DNA from: Gammaproteobacteria bacterium
GTDB lineage: Bacteria > Pseudomonadota > Gammaproteobacteria > SZUA-229
NCBI GenBank assembly: GCA_030595185.1
Contig: JAUVDT010000009.1
Coordinates: 1-37,739 of the forward strand
Length of the DNA stretch: 37,739 bases
Direction: 5' to 3'
How positions within the stretch are numbered: the first letter of the stretch is position 1; each line of letters opens with the position of its first letter. This document shows, in pieces, positions 18,015 through 29,287 of this stretch. Both the position numbers and the translations under genes were made by a program. Below the pieces are notes generated by a model that did no database searches, had not been told where the DNA came from, and saw only the letters and a list, made by a program, of their open reading frames with translations.

Positions 18015-20075
18015 ATGAGCACTTTTCTTGAAAAATGCCACCTAAATAAAATTCCTTTCATTGATAGTTCCTCTATTCGAGGCCGAATACTATTTGGCTT
18101 TGGGATGATAATTGCTGTTTTGTTAATTGTCTCTTTAAGTACGCTTAGCCGTTTTGTGAACTTAAGTAACGGTATCAGTGACGTAACAGAAGAGATTCAG
18201 CCGGTTGTATTATCAGCACAGAATTTAGAAACCCGTTTGGAAGCCATAGGTAGCGCGCTGGGTTTTTATTTACTGACAAAAAACAATGATTATAAAGAAG
18301 CCTATTTTTCACATCTTGATGACGCCAGTAAATTAGCTACAGAACTTGGTGGTTATGATTTTGTTATGAACAATAATGCTTATCGATCTGGCATTGAGAA
18401 TGTATCTGCTAATTTACAAAAATTATCTGTTTATAAAAACCGTATGGTTGAATTAGTGGCTAGCGATGTTGAAAATATTCCTGCCTTAAAAATATCAGTT
18501 GAAAAATCAAATCCTCTTGCGCAACAAATTCAGGCAATGATCAGCCAAATGATTGGTTCTGATCTTGAAGAAGATAATGAGGATGGTAAACGGAGTGATT
18601 ACAGAAAAGCATTGTATGACTTGCGTTATTACACTGCTCAGTTGTTAGGGGAATTGAGAACTTTTTTGGCATTTAGAGCCAAAGTAAATATAGACAATAT
18701 GTCATCTCTCAGGGATGTTATGGCGACTAAACTTAAAACGATTACAGATAATCCTGAGCTGTATACCTTTGAACAAGAAGAAGTCATCGACAATTTAGTT
18801 AAGTCTATTGAGGGTTTTAAACAAGGCCTGGATATTATTACTGAAGTGCATGCTTCAGAGAAATATCGTACGGATATTTATCTGGTTAAAACTGAAATTG
18901 GCCCTATCGTTCAAAGCATGCAAAAAGATTTAGGTAGCTTGGTTAATGAGCTAAAAGAAGTGATTCATTCAACCAGTTCTGAATTGCAAGAAGAAGCCAA
19001 TGGTGCCAGTGCAGAAGTATTGATATGGATGATTATCGGCATAGTGGTTGGCATATTGGTTGCCTTTTTCATGTCCAGAATGATTACACTTCCTATTAAT
19101 GCTGCAGTTCACGCAATGGAAGATTTAGCCGAAGGTGAAGGTGACTTGACCCGTCGCCTTGATGAAAGCGGTAAGTCGGAAATAGCAGTGATGGCAAAAG
19201 GCTTTAATAGTTTTGCCAGTAAAGTACAGGCTCTTGTTTCTCAAGTGGCTAGTAGTGTTGAAAATTTATCGACTGTCGTGAGCGATGTATCAAACATTGT
19301 TGATCAGACTCAAACTGGTTCACAGCAACAACGCCAGCAAACAGAACAAGTAGCAACTGCTATTACTGAAATGACAGCAACAGTACAGGAAGTGGCTTCG
19401 AACGCGAATTTAGCGGCTGATTCTGCTCAACAAGCAGATGATAATGCTAAAGCAGGTCAGCAAATTGTAGGCGAAACAGTGTCCTCTATTAATTCACTAG
19501 CAAATGAAATTGAAACCGGCTCTAACGTTATTAATAAGTTATCGCAGGATGCACAATCAATTGGTTCTGTGTTGGATGTTATTAAAGGCATTGCAGAGCA
19601 GACTAACTTACTTGCCTTGAATGCGGCAATTGAAGCGGCGCGTGCAGGGGAGCAAGGACGCGGTTTTGCGGTAGTTGCCGATGAAGTTAGAACTTTGGCG
19701 AGTCGAACTCAGGAATCTACAACTGAAATCGAATCAATGATTGATAGTTTGCAAGTACAGGCGCGTGCTGCGGTAGAGGCGATTACCAGTGGGCAAGAAA
19801 AAGCGGCTGCGAGTGTTGAACAAGCGTCTAATGCCGGCAAATCTTTAAATGAAATTACTGATTCTGTAGCGACTATTACCAGCATGAATATTCAGATAGC
19901 AACTGCATCTGAAGAACAAAGTGCTGTTGCTGAAGAGATTAATCAAAACGTGGTGAATATTAGCCATGTTGCTGAATCAAATGCAGAAGCATCAAATCAG
20001 TTATCTTCATCCAGTCAAGATCTAGCGCAGTTAGCATCTGAACTGCAAGGCTTGGTTTCACAGTTTAAATACTAG
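18015..20075 (+). CDS. Methyl-accepting chemotaxis protein
   Basis: Two TMs, HAMP, and MCP hairpin tip [40 protein letters not shown]. Confidence 0.96.
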   Translation: MSTFLEKCHLNKIPFIDSSSIRGRILFGFGMIIAVLLIVSLSTLSRFVNLSNGISDVTEEIQPVVLSAQNLETRLEAIGSALGFYLLTKNNDYKEAYFSHLDDASKLATELGGYDFVMNNNAYRSGIENVSANLQKLSVYKNRMVELVASDVENIPALKISVEKSNPLAQQIQAMISQMIGSDLEEDNEDGKRSDYRKALYDLRYYTAQLLGELRTFLAFRAKVNIDNMSSLRDVMATKLKTITDNPELYTFEQEEVIDNLVKSIEGFKQGLDIITEVHASEKYRTDIYLVKTEIGPIVQSMQKDLGSLVNELKEVIHSTSSELQEEANGASAEVLIWMIIGIVVGILVAFFMSRMITLPINAAVHAMEDLAEGEGDLTRRLDESGKSEIAVMAKGFNSFASKVQALVSQVASSVENLSTVVSDVSNIVDQTQTGSQQQRQQTEQVATAITEMTATVQEVASNANLAADSAQQADDNAKAGQQIVGETVSSINSLANEIETGSNVINKLSQDAQSIGSVLDVIKGIAEQTNLLALNAAIEAARAGEQGRGFAVVADEVRTLASRTQESTTEIESMIDSLQVQARAAVEAITSGQEKAAASVEQASNAGKSLNEITDSVATITSMNIQIATASEEQSAVAEEINQNVVNISHVAESNAEASNQLSSSSQDLAQLASELQGLVSQFKY

Positions 20076-20100
20076 CAAAAGCCCAAATCAGGCGTTAAAG

Positions 20101-20320
20101 TCAAAAAAACAGAACCTACCGCAGACGACTGCATGGACGCAGGAGGTAGAGTAACGCAGGAGCGGTTACCGAGACGCAGAGCGCGCGGAGAAAACCTTTT
20201 ATATATCTATCACTTATTTAGGTAAAGTAATGTGCATAGGCTGTTTCAGGATAAGATTACCTTATTTTTTCTTTGTTTTTCCTCTGTGCTCTCTGCGCCT
20301 CTGCGGTGAAATCTTTTGAT
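20101..20320. repeat. Imperfect inverted-repeat element in MCP-aroC gap
   Basis: ACCGAGACGCAGAGCGCGCGGAGAAAAC (20168-20195) versus TTTTTCCTCTGTGCTCTCTGCGCCTCTGCGGT (20276-20307). Confidence 0.55.
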
Positions 20321-20479
20321 TTTGATTTTTATGATAGCTTCAGGATGGTTTGCGGCATTCAAAACAGGATTTTGCTTGATTGTCTTGATGCGGCCTTGGC
20401 GAATCCTTGTCGCTTTTGCGGTCAAATTATTGTTTCTTCATGCTAGAATAATCGAAAACAACTAATAGAGATTCTCTGC

Positions 20480-21580
20480 ATGTCTGGAAATACCATCGGC
20501 AAACTATTTACTGTAACCACCAGTGGTGAAAGTCACGGCCCGGCATTATTGGGTATTGTTGATGGCTGCCCTCCGGGTTTGGAACTGACAGAAGCAGATT
20601 TGCAAGCCGATTTAGATCGCCGAAAGCCGGGTACCAGCCGACACACAACTCAGCGCCGTGAACCGGATCAAGTCAAAATACTATCGGGTGTGTTCGAAGG
20701 TAAAACCACGGGTACGCCAATTGGTCTAATGATCGAAAACGTTGATCAGCGTTCAAAAGATTATGGAAATATTGCTGATACCTTCCGCCCCGGTCATGCC
20801 GATTACACGTATACACAGAAATTTGGTTTCCGTGATTACCGTGGTGGTGGTCGCTCTTCAGCACGTGAAACTGCAATGCGTGTTGCAGCCGGTGGTATTG
20901 CAAAAAAATATTTAGCCGATCGTTATGGAATTAAAATTCGTGGTTATTTATCTCAGTTAGGCCCTATCAAAATAGAAGATTTCGACTGGGAAGAAATTCG
21001 CAACAATGCTTTTTTCTGTCCTGATAAAAACAAAGTTTCCGAGATGGAAGACTACATGGATGCACTTCGTAAAGAAGGTAACTCTGTAGGTGCAAAAATT
21101 TCAGTGGTTGCTGAAGGTGTGCCGCCGGGTTTAGGTGAACCTGTTTTTGATCGATTAGATGCAGAAGTTGGTTACGCCATGATGACTATCAATGCGGTTA
21201 AAGGCGTGGAAATTGGTGATGGTTTTGATTGCGTTGCCGCTAAAGGAACTGAGTTCCGCGATGAAATTACACCAGAAGGCTTTTTAAGTAATCACGCCGG
21301 TGGAATTTTAGGCGGTATTTCTTCAGGTCAAAACATTGTGGCGCATATTGCATTAAAACCAACATCCAGCATGCGTCTTCCAGGTCGCAGTGTGGATATT
21401 AATGGCGAAGCAATGGAAGTGGTTACACATGGTCGTCATGACCCATGCGTTGGTATTCGCGCTACGCCTATTGCTGAAGCTATGATGGCATTGGTATTAA
21501 TGGATCACATGATGCGTTTTAAAGCTCAATGTGGTGATGTTGAATGTTCGACACCTGTCATTCCTGCTGGCATTAGTTAA
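20480..21580 (+). CDS. aroC: Chorismate synthase
   Basis: [73 protein letters not shown]. Confidence 0.98.
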   Translation: MSGNTIGKLFTVTTSGESHGPALLGIVDGCPPGLELTEADLQADLDRRKPGTSRHTTQRREPDQVKILSGVFEGKTTGTPIGLMIENVDQRSKDYGNIADTFRPGHADYTYTQKFGFRDYRGGGRSSARETAMRVAAGGIAKKYLADRYGIKIRGYLSQLGPIKIEDFDWEEIRNNAFFCPDKNKVSEMEDYMDALRKEGNSVGAKISVVAEGVPPGLGEPVFDRLDAEVGYAMMTINAVKGVEIGDGFDCVAAKGTEFRDEITPEGFLSNHAGGILGGISSGQNIVAHIALKPTSSMRLPGRSVDINGEAMEVVTHGRHDPCVGIRATPIAEAMMALVLMDHMMRFKAQCGDVECSTPVIPAGIS

Positions 21581-21607
21581 TGCTGGCAGTGCGCTAGTCG
21601 CTCCATT

Positions 21608-22759
21608 ATGGAGCAACCCCAAACTGTTCCTTATTGGCGCTTATCCGGTTTTTATCTGGTTTATTTTGCTGCTCTCGGCGTACTGGTTCCTTTCTGGGGG
21701 CTGTATCTCAAATCTTTAAATTTTGATGCTCGCCAAATTGGTGAGCTTATTGCCATTATTATGGCGACCAAGATTATTGCGCCTTATATTTGGGGTTGGA
21801 TCGCCGACCACACTGGCAAAGGTATGCAAATTGTACGGCTTGCAAGTATCTTGTCATTTCTTATTTTCGGACTGATTTTTTACGACCAATCGTATTGGTG
21901 GGTTGCAGCGGTGATGATGAGTTTCAGTTTTTTTTGGAATGCCGCATTGCCGCAATTTGAAGCAACCACTATGAATCATCTCGGTGAAAATGAGCATGAT
22001 TACAGCAAAGTTCGTGTATGGGGTTCTTTAGGTTTTGTAGCGGCTGTTGTCATTATGGGCATGTTACTTGAAAGTCAGTCGATTAGCCTTGTGCCTGTCA
22101 TGCTGCTTGTATTGTATGCGGCAATTATGCTGAGTAGTTTTCTGGTGCCCGAGTCGTCTCATGCACCGCATCAACATATTCAAAGCAGTATTCTCAGTAT
22201 TATCAAACAACCACAAGTTATTGCATTATTGGTGGTGTGTTTTTTAGTGCAATTAAGTCACGGGCCTTACTATACGTTTTATACTATTTATCTTGAAGAC
22301 CACAATTATGCCCGCAGTATGATCGGTTGGTTATGGGCTTTAGGTGTCATCGCCGAAGTCATCGTATTTTTATATATCCACAAATGGCTTCCAAAATACG
22401 GGCATCGGTATTTGCTGGTTGTTGCGCTGTCTTTAACGACTATAAGGTGGTTAATGATTGCTTATTTTGTGGAGTATCCATCGATGATTATTCTGGCGCA
22501 ATTATTACATGCCGCAAGTTTTGGTATTTTTCACGCCGTTGGTATCTCTTTGTTTCACCAAACCTTTGTTGGTAAACATCAGGGCCGTGGTCAGGCATTG
22601 TATGCCAGTGTTAGTTTTGGCGCAGGTGGGGCGGCAGGTAGTTTATTAAGCGGATTGAGTTGGGATACACTGGGCTCAACTAATACTTTCTTGATAGCGG
22701 CTGGGGCGGCATTTTTATCGGTAGTGGTCACACATTTCTACATCAGGCCTCATAATTAA
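21608..22759 (+). CDS. MFS transporter (3-phenylpropionate/HcaT-like)
   Basis: 12-TM pattern; YWRLSGFYLVYFAALGVLVPFWGLYLKS, FWNAALPQFEATTMNHLG, KVRVWGSLGF. Confidence 0.85.
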   Translation: MEQPQTVPYWRLSGFYLVYFAALGVLVPFWGLYLKSLNFDARQIGELIAIIMATKIIAPYIWGWIADHTGKGMQIVRLASILSFLIFGLIFYDQSYWWVAAVMMSFSFFWNAALPQFEATTMNHLGENEHDYSKVRVWGSLGFVAAVVIMGMLLESQSISLVPVMLLVLYAAIMLSSFLVPESSHAPHQHIQSSILSIIKQPQVIALLVVCFLVQLSHGPYYTFYTIYLEDHNYARSMIGWLWALGVIAEVIVFLYIHKWLPKYGHRYLLVVALSLTTIRWLMIAYFVEYPSMIILAQLLHAASFGIFHAVGISLFHQTFVGKHQGRGQALYASVSFGAGGAAGSLLSGLSWDTLGSTNTFLIAAGAAFLSVVVTHFYIRPHN

Positions 22760-22827
22760 TGTTCAAGTTACTATTGAACTAGTTATTCATTACCTACTCT
22801 AAAAATAAAAATACAGGTAGTAATAAA

Positions 22828-23184
22828 ATGGCTAAAAAACTTATCTTTGTCTATAACGCCGATAGTGGTTTGTTCAATACCGTTACTGATATCGCGCATA
22901 AACTCTTTTCTCCTTCAACCTATGATTGTCAGTTGTGTGCCATTACGCATTCGGCCTTTTCAATGCGAGATGAATGGAAGACATTTCTAAACAGCATTCA
23001 ATACGAAATGGAATTCTTACATCGAGATGAGTGGAAGACACAGCATAGTGATCAGGCTGAGGACTTACCTGCCGTCTATTACGGTAATGAAACGGTTGAG
23101 TTGTTAATCGGTAGTGAGGAAATTAACCAGTGCGATTCCATTGAAGAGTTAAAACAACTCATAAAAGACCGCTTACCTGAATAA
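22828..23184 (+). CDS. Small conserved hypothetical protein
   Basis: 118 aa; AGG upstream; KKLIFVYNADSGLFNTVTDIAHKLFSPSTYDCQLCAIT. Confidence 0.7.
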   Translation: MAKKLIFVYNADSGLFNTVTDIAHKLFSPSTYDCQLCAITHSAFSMRDEWKTFLNSIQYEMEFLHRDEWKTQHSDQAEDLPAVYYGNETVELLIGSEEINQCDSIEELKQLIKDRLPE

Positions 23185-23293
23185 ATAAACCAGCTTATCG
23201 CGGTAACTTGTTAGCAGATTGTACATATATTAAGCTGTGATAAATAAAACAGATATTACTTCGGCGATATATTTAAAATTGGGATTAAGGAAG

Positions 23294-24079
23294 ATGAAAG
23301 TTAAAAACGCATTGGCAGCATTGCCATTGGTTTTAAATGCATGTGGTGGTGAGGAATCCTCAAGCAATTTTACGCCAAATGAATTAGGTCAGGGTATATG
23401 GGAAGGGGGGTTTAGTAATTCACCTATTGCAATTACATCGGGATCAGGGTCTGTTACGCAAAACGAATTAACACAAATTGAACAGCCCGGCGTTGGTTTA
23501 TATACAAGTGATAATAAAGTTTTCTTTTATGATATCGATAACGATATTTTGTATACAAATGATTCACCAGGTTTTGTAGGCCAAAATATAATTTTTGGAC
23601 CTAATTATTATATTTCAGGGACTGAGAGTGGCACTACAAGCTTTGATGGTAATGCATATATATCTACAAAAATTAAAGGGAACATATCTGCACCATTTAA
23701 TAGTGATTATTTAATGGTGTTTGATGATAAGTATTTTCGAGGTGCTGATTTAAGCAGGTTAACTGGCGATTGGTCCTATTCTGGTTCAAATGGAGTTTGG
23801 GACCTGGCAATTACAGCCGATGGTAGTTTTACTGGTACTTTCGATACACCTAGTGCGCCTACATGCGCAATTAGTAGCGGTGCTTTTTCAATAATTAATA
23901 CTGGTAGTAAAAACGAATATTCTGTAGTTGTGACATTAGACGGTAACTGTGGTTCTTTTACTGGTAGTTATAATGGTTTAGCTGCAACTATCGATACAAA
24001 TAACGCAAATGATACGTTATCGATGGCTATTTATAATATCGATAATGGCTTTTATATGAAGCCAGTCAAACAACCATAG
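23294..24079 (+). CDS. Putative lipoprotein of unknown function
   Basis: Likely start MKVKNALAALPLVLNAC (lipobox-like LNAC); beta-rich, Gly/Ser/Thr/Asn-rich body. Upstream ORF start at 23237 less likely. Confidence 0.65.
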   Translation: MKVKNALAALPLVLNACGGEESSSNFTPNELGQGIWEGGFSNSPIAITSGSGSVTQNELTQIEQPGVGLYTSDNKVFFYDIDNDILYTNDSPGFVGQNIIFGPNYYISGTESGTTSFDGNAYISTKIKGNISAPFNSDYLMVFDDKYFRGADLSRLTGDWSYSGSNGVWDLAITADGSFTGTFDTPSAPTCAISSGAFSIINTGSKNEYSVVVTLDGNCGSFTGSYNGLAATIDTNNANDTLSMAIYNIDNGFYMKPVKQP

Positions 24080-24207
24080 ATATTTATCAAATAAACCTTA
24101 AAAAACACTATAAATATTAATGTTTTATCAGTAATTTTTTAGTTAACTTCTATACTTTATGGCAGAAATTGTGAATAACACGATCAGTCCATAAAGAGTT
24201 CTAAAAA

Positions 24208-25041
24208 ATGAATAAAGTACACAGTCGTTTATCTCTCATTAAAAGCTTAGCGGTTTTAGTGATTTTACTGCTTAACCAGCCGCTATCAGCTGAGCCTATC
24301 CGCTTTGGTTCTGTAGCAATGGATATACCGGCAGTGATGCATAAGCGTCTCGTACCATTAACCGATTATCTCAGTAAAGAGCTGCAACAACCTGTTGAGC
24401 TTAAGCTCTCTCCTAGTATGAAAACAGCGATTAAAGAAATATCAGACAATACAGTTGAACTGGCTTATTTAACACCCGTTGCGTACATTAAATCGCATGC
24501 CATGGGTAAAACCCGGCTCATTGTGAAAACAGTAACAAATAATAGAAGCTCTTTTCAACTTATGATCGTTGTTAAAGAAGACAGTCCGATAAAAACAATT
24601 GAGGACTTAGTTGGTAAAAACTTTGCTTTTGGTGATCCTGCTGCATTGTTACAAAGAGCCGTGGTGGTTGGAGCTGGTGTTAAACTGGATACATTAGGTT
24701 CTTATAAGTTTGTTGGTCATTATGACAATATAGCCCGCGGTGTTATGCGTGGTTTTTATGATGCCGGTATATTAAAAGACACAACTGCTTTTAAGTGGCA
24801 GGGAAAAGGTTTGAGAATCCTACATAGCTCAGCGCATTTGCCGCCTTATAATTTAGCGGCTAGTTCTGAACTGGATGAAGAAATATTTCAAAAACTTAAA
24901 AAAGCATTTTTGTCTCTTAATGTAAATAACCCCGAACATAGAAAAATTATTAAAGCACTGGATAAAAAATACGATGGCTTCGCTGCTACCAATGATCAAG
25001 AATACGACATTATTAGAACCTTAACTAAGCCTTTTGAATAA
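24208..25041 (+). CDS. PhnD-type periplasmic substrate-binding protein
   Basis: Signal peptide; IRFGSVAMDIPAVMHKRLVPLTDYLSKELQQPVEL, ELAYLTPVAYIK, VVKEDSPIKTIEDLVGKNFAFGDP. Confidence 0.88.
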   Translation: MNKVHSRLSLIKSLAVLVILLLNQPLSAEPIRFGSVAMDIPAVMHKRLVPLTDYLSKELQQPVELKLSPSMKTAIKEISDNTVELAYLTPVAYIKSHAMGKTRLIVKTVTNNRSSFQLMIVVKEDSPIKTIEDLVGKNFAFGDPAALLQRAVVVGAGVKLDTLGSYKFVGHYDNIARGVMRGFYDAGILKDTTAFKWQGKGLRILHSSAHLPPYNLAASSELDEEIFQKLKKAFLSLNVNNPEHRKIIKALDKKYDGFAATNDQEYDIIRTLTKPFE

Positions 25042-25063
25042 AAATAATAATAAATGATTTGTA

Positions 25064-26992
25064 ATGACATTATATCGATTACTACCTAGAAAACTTGATT
25101 TACAGGTCGCGGTTATTTGCGGCATATTGATGGCTGTTATGTTACCAATATATGTGATCAATGAAGTGCAAGATGAAATTAGTTATGTTGTAGGTACAAA
25201 ACTACAAGAAACACGAGTAGTTGCAAAAAATATTTCTCAAACAAGTATTAAATATTTGCTAATTAGAGACTACACCTCACTCGATTTATTATTACAAAAT
25301 GCTGCCAGTTATCCTGGGGTTCTGAATTTACAAATTACAGATAAAGATGGTCGAGTGTTAAGTGATGTTGCCGTCGAAAATGAAATAGTGAATAGTCGCT
25401 TCGATGCTAAAGTTTTGACACCACCGAAAACTATACTAATCAATCAATATGATAAAGAAATTGTTTTATGGGAGCCGGTTAGTAGTGGATCTTTGATTGG
25501 CTGGGTACGCTTCCATTACAGTTTAGAATCTACATATCAACACGCCTATCAGCGTATGTATGACTTCCTGTTTAATGCAGGAGTTCTTATTTTATTAATG
25601 ATAGGTTTGTTGTTACTTTTTTTAAGAAAGCCAATGAATCAGCTAGGTGAAGCGGCTGAATTCGCAGATAATATAAGTGATAAAACAGGTAATACTATGC
25701 CTGTTGCTCATCGTTCTATTGAGTTGGAAAAAATCACCATTGCGCTGAATAATGCATCAAAGAATTTATATGAAAAAGAACAAATCATTAATCAGGTTGT
25801 TAAAGATTTAGAAACACAAAAGCATGCATTAGATGAGCATTCCATTGTCAGTATTACTGATGATAATGGCTATATATTTTATGCAAATGATAAATTCTTA
25901 AAAATTACTGGCTATAAAAGCAGTGAAGTTATTGGTAAGAAGCATGACCTGGTGAAATCGGGTGTTCATACCGATGCTTTTTTTAAAAATATTTGGAAGA
26001 CTGTTAAACAAGGGGATATATGGAAAGGGGAAATCTGTAACCTTAATAAATCGGGTCAGATGATCTGGTTAAGTACCAGTATTGTTCCGTTTATGGATGA
26101 ACTTGGTAACCCTTACCAGTTTGTAGAAATATCAACTGATATAACAGAAAAAAAACAAGCAGAGAACGAGCTTGAGCAAAAAAATAAAATTTTAAAGGAG
26201 CTAACTGAACATCTGGAAGATATAGTGCATACGCGTACTGCTGAATTGGAAAAGGCGAATGAAGAACTTGTGTCTCTTAATAATATTAAGTCTGAATTTG
26301 TATCGGTAGTATCACATGAGTTACGAACACCATTAACATCAATTAAATCTTTTGCAGAGATTTTAGAAGATGATATTGATGACATGAGTTCTGAAAATCG
26401 GCGGCGTTATCTAAAAATAATTAATGATGAAGCAGATCGTTTAGGGCGGTTAATAAATGATGTCTTAGATTTACAAAAAATAGATTCTGGCATGATGCAA
26501 TGGAAAGATGAGGTTTCTAATCTAAAACTGATTCTTGAGAATAGTTATAATTTATTCAAGGCCGCGTTTGATAAAAAAGGCGTAGACTTTCTTGTTCATA
26601 TTGATGAAGGTGAATTTAATGTCAATATTGATAGTGATAAGCTGGCTCAGGTTCTTACTAATGTTCTTTCAAATGCATTGAAATTTACCCATGATGGTGA
26701 AGTTTCAATAAATTTGTCATCGGTTGAAATTAAATTAAATGAAGATGATGTTGTCAGAGGATTTGAAGTATCAATTGATGATAATGGAATTGGTTTGCCT
26801 GATGATGAGATGGAGCAGATTTTTGATCGCTTCCATCAGGTTGATAGCTCTGAAACGCGAAATCATGGTGGTAGTGGTCTTGGTTTGAATATTTGTAAAG
26901 AAATAATTGAGCATTATCATGGTCAAATATGGGTCGAACATAATAAACCCAAAGGTAGTAGTTTTAAGTTTGTTTTACCTGAGTTTGTTTAA
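25064..26992 (+). CDS. PAS-containing sensor histidine kinase
   Basis: TM - periplasmic domain - TM - PAS/PAC - HisKA (SHELRTPLTSIKSF) - HATPase (NVLSNALKFT, DNGIGLP, GGSGLGLNI). Confidence 0.95.
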   Translation: MTLYRLLPRKLDLQVAVICGILMAVMLPIYVINEVQDEISYVVGTKLQETRVVAKNISQTSIKYLLIRDYTSLDLLLQNAASYPGVLNLQITDKDGRVLSDVAVENEIVNSRFDAKVLTPPKTILINQYDKEIVLWEPVSSGSLIGWVRFHYSLESTYQHAYQRMYDFLFNAGVLILLMIGLLLLFLRKPMNQLGEAAEFADNISDKTGNTMPVAHRSIELEKITIALNNASKNLYEKEQIINQVVKDLETQKHALDEHSIVSITDDNGYIFYANDKFLKITGYKSSEVIGKKHDLVKSGVHTDAFFKNIWKTVKQGDIWKGEICNLNKSGQMIWLSTSIVPFMDELGNPYQFVEISTDITEKKQAENELEQKNKILKELTEHLEDIVHTRTAELEKANEELVSLNNIKSEFVSVVSHELRTPLTSIKSFAEILEDDIDDMSSENRRRYLKIINDEADRLGRLINDVLDLQKIDSGMMQWKDEVSNLKLILENSYNLFKAAFDKKGVDFLVHIDEGEFNVNIDSDKLAQVLTNVLSNALKFTHDGEVSINLSSVEIKLNEDDVVRGFEVSIDDNGIGLPDDEMEQIFDRFHQVDSSETRNHGGSGLGLNICKEIIEHYHGQIWVEHNKPKGSSFKFVLPEFV

Positions 26993-27028
26993 TAAATAGT
27001 TGATGCATAGTTGTGTGTGGTGTAGGAA

Positions 27029-27427
27029 ATGGTTATGAGTGGTAAGGCTACTAAAAAAGTTCTTATTTGTGATGATGAACCTCTTATTAGAGAGGCAATG
27101 TCTTATGCTGTTGAAAAAGCTGGGCATCAATTTGTGTTAGCAGAAGATGGTGTGCAAGCTTTTGAAATGGTTGTTTCAGAAAATCCGGATTTGGTGTTGC
27201 TAGATGTTGGTATGCCGGGTATGAGTGGGTTTGATGTCTGTAAAAAAATAAGAGAACTACCAAATGGTGATAAGTTTTTTATCATGATAGTTAGTGCTTT
27301 TGGGCAAGCAGCAGATAAAGAGAAGGCTGCTCAGTCTGGTGCAGATGATTATTTAAGTAAACCATTTAGTCCACGAGATCTTGTTGCAAAACTTGAGAGT
27401 ATTTTGTCCTCTGATGTAAAGAAATAA
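27029..27427 (+). CDS. Single-domain response regulator (REC only)
   Basis: ICDDEPLIREAM, LVLLDVGMPGMSGFDV, KPFSPRDLVAKL; no output domain. Confidence 0.93.
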   Translation: MVMSGKATKKVLICDDEPLIREAMSYAVEKAGHQFVLAEDGVQAFEMVVSENPDLVLLDVGMPGMSGFDVCKKIRELPNGDKFFIMIVSAFGQAADKEKAAQSGADDYLSKPFSPRDLVAKLESILSSDVKK

Positions 27428-27510
27428 ATTTTAACGTTGCTGTAGTTATTGAAAAAGCAAAAAATATGCCAATGAAATTAAAAAATATTTGGTTTCTTAG
27501 AGGTAAGCGA

Positions 27511-27879
27511 TTAACTCTCAACCCATTGGTGAGCGCTTTCTTTGGACTTAAATATTTCACAATCAAAATACATATTAGTCATTTGAGACTCATAATGCTT
27601 AGCTAGTTCAAGCAAATCTTTCCGGGTAGCGACAATAGCAATCTTAAGTTCAAGCTTTGATTCTGAGATGACGTCATCTGAAACAGCATATGCTTTTGTA
27701 TGGCCTAATTCGATGGTGTGCCCGGTGACTGATATAAAGTCGTTTATGATATATTTCAGGTCAGAGAATTTTGGGTGTGCCTGTAGATCGAAGTTAGATT
27801 GTAAAATCTCTTCTCCGCTTATTGTTCCATTAAATTTTCTAATAACTCCATTTTTTTTCCATAGAATTGTGTGTGGCAT
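27511..27879 (-). CDS. Conserved hypothetical protein (STAS/SpoIIAA-like fold possible)
   Basis: 122 aa; complete ORF on minus strand, W-rich alpha/beta pattern; fold guess only. Confidence 0.55.
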   Translation of the reverse strand: MPHTILWKKNGVIRKFNGTISGEEILQSNFDLQAHPKFSDLKYIINDFISVTGHTIELGHTKAYAVSDDVISESKLELKIAIVATRKDLLELAKHYESQMTNMYFDCEIFKSKESAHQWVES

Positions 27880-28012
27880 ATGTTATATAGTCGTTTTAAT
27901 TGATAGTTAAATAATAAATTATTACGATTTAATGATAATATCTTTTTATTAAAAAGAGTTTGTTAATTTATAGCATATTTAAGCCCTTAAAATATACAAG
28001 GATGAATACTAT

Positions 28013-29257
28013 ATGAGGTATCTAGTCGTCTTTTTTGTTCTGGTTTCTTTTGCCGGCTCGATAAGTGCTAGTTGGTATTCAGACAGAAGACGTGATCAAT
28101 TTCCTAAAGAAGATGCTTATTTAGTAGTACCACTTCCATATAGCTATCCAGGAATCGGAGAAGGTTTTTTCTTATTGGGAAGTGCGTCAAATTTATTCGA
28201 TACAACTGCAGATGCTCTATTTGTAGAAATTACAGGAGATGCGTCAGGACGAGTCGCCAAATTTGATGAGGTGCCGTTGCTCGGTAATGAGCTTTTTTTA
28301 TCCATACAGGTAAGTGATATAGATAGAGCAGCAGTCAATGAATATGCTGTACGTGGAATGGATGGTTCTGATGGTGATGATTATACGATTCTTGACGTAG
28401 GGGAGGCTGCAGAAAATATTTTTCGTCTGGATTATTCATTAAATAATCGTCGCTTTAATTATTTCTATTCGCGTACAGTATTTGAATCTTCGTTGAATGC
28501 TGTTCTTGATTCCAGTGGTAACTTAATTCAGCAATTAGATTCATCTTTTTCAACTCGAAATGTTAGTCATTTATTAGGCTTTTCTATTGATCTAACAGAT
28601 GATTATCTTGATCCTCGTAAAGGCTTTAGATTTGGTATGGATTATATTGATCATCCAAATGAAGATGAAGTTAACAATCCTGATTTTTACGTTATCAATT
28701 ATAATTTTTTGTATTATCTACCGCTTAGTAAAGCAGATACTTTAGTTGTTAATTATTTTCAATCAGATGCGCATGTAAGAACGATTGGTAATACTAACGA
28801 GGCTGATATTCGTAGTGAATTAGGTTTAAATTGCAGTGCTAATGTTGAATGTTTGCAGACAGAGCAAACATTGGTTGATAATTTGGTTTTGGCTCGTACT
28901 TATGGAAGTGCAATGACATTAGGAGGCTTGGAGCGTTTGCGCTCATATCCACAATCACGTTTCACAGGCGGTCATAGTGCCTTTCTTGGTGCAGAATATC
29001 GATGGAATTTGACAGAAGAAGCAGTACCTTTTAATTATTTCTTTTGGAAAGATGTGAGAACAGGTAAGCAGATTGCTTTTTTTGCTGAAGCCGGTAGTGT
29101 CTCAGAAGTATCATCTGAGCTTTGGGATGAACAGCGTTATACCTATGGTGTTGGTTTTAGGTTATTAGCTGCATCGGGTAGCGTATATCGTGTAGATATA
29201 GCAACAGGTGATGAAGGAGTGGAAGTAGCAGTCTTTTTTTATTACCCGTGGAGATAA
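28013..29257 (+). CDS. Omp85/BamA-like outer membrane beta-barrel lacking POTRA domains
   Basis: Signal peptide; DDYLDPRKGFRFGMDY and GGLERLRSYPQSRFTGGHSAFLGAEYRWNL resemble the D15/surface-antigen domain; ends in aromatic FFYYPWR. Confidence 0.72.
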   Translation: MRYLVVFFVLVSFAGSISASWYSDRRRDQFPKEDAYLVVPLPYSYPGIGEGFFLLGSASNLFDTTADALFVEITGDASGRVAKFDEVPLLGNELFLSIQVSDIDRAAVNEYAVRGMDGSDGDDYTILDVGEAAENIFRLDYSLNNRRFNYFYSRTVFESSLNAVLDSSGNLIQQLDSSFSTRNVSHLLGFSIDLTDDYLDPRKGFRFGMDYIDHPNEDEVNNPDFYVINYNFLYYLPLSKADTLVVNYFQSDAHVRTIGNTNEADIRSELGLNCSANVECLQTEQTLVDNLVLARTYGSAMTLGGLERLRSYPQSRFTGGHSAFLGAEYRWNLTEEAVPFNYFFWKDVRTGKQIAFFAEAGSVSEVSSELWDEQRYTYGVGFRLLAASGSVYRVDIATGDEGVEVAVFFYYPWR

Positions 29258-29287
29258 ATTTTAATATAACTAAGGAAGGTAAATTTA

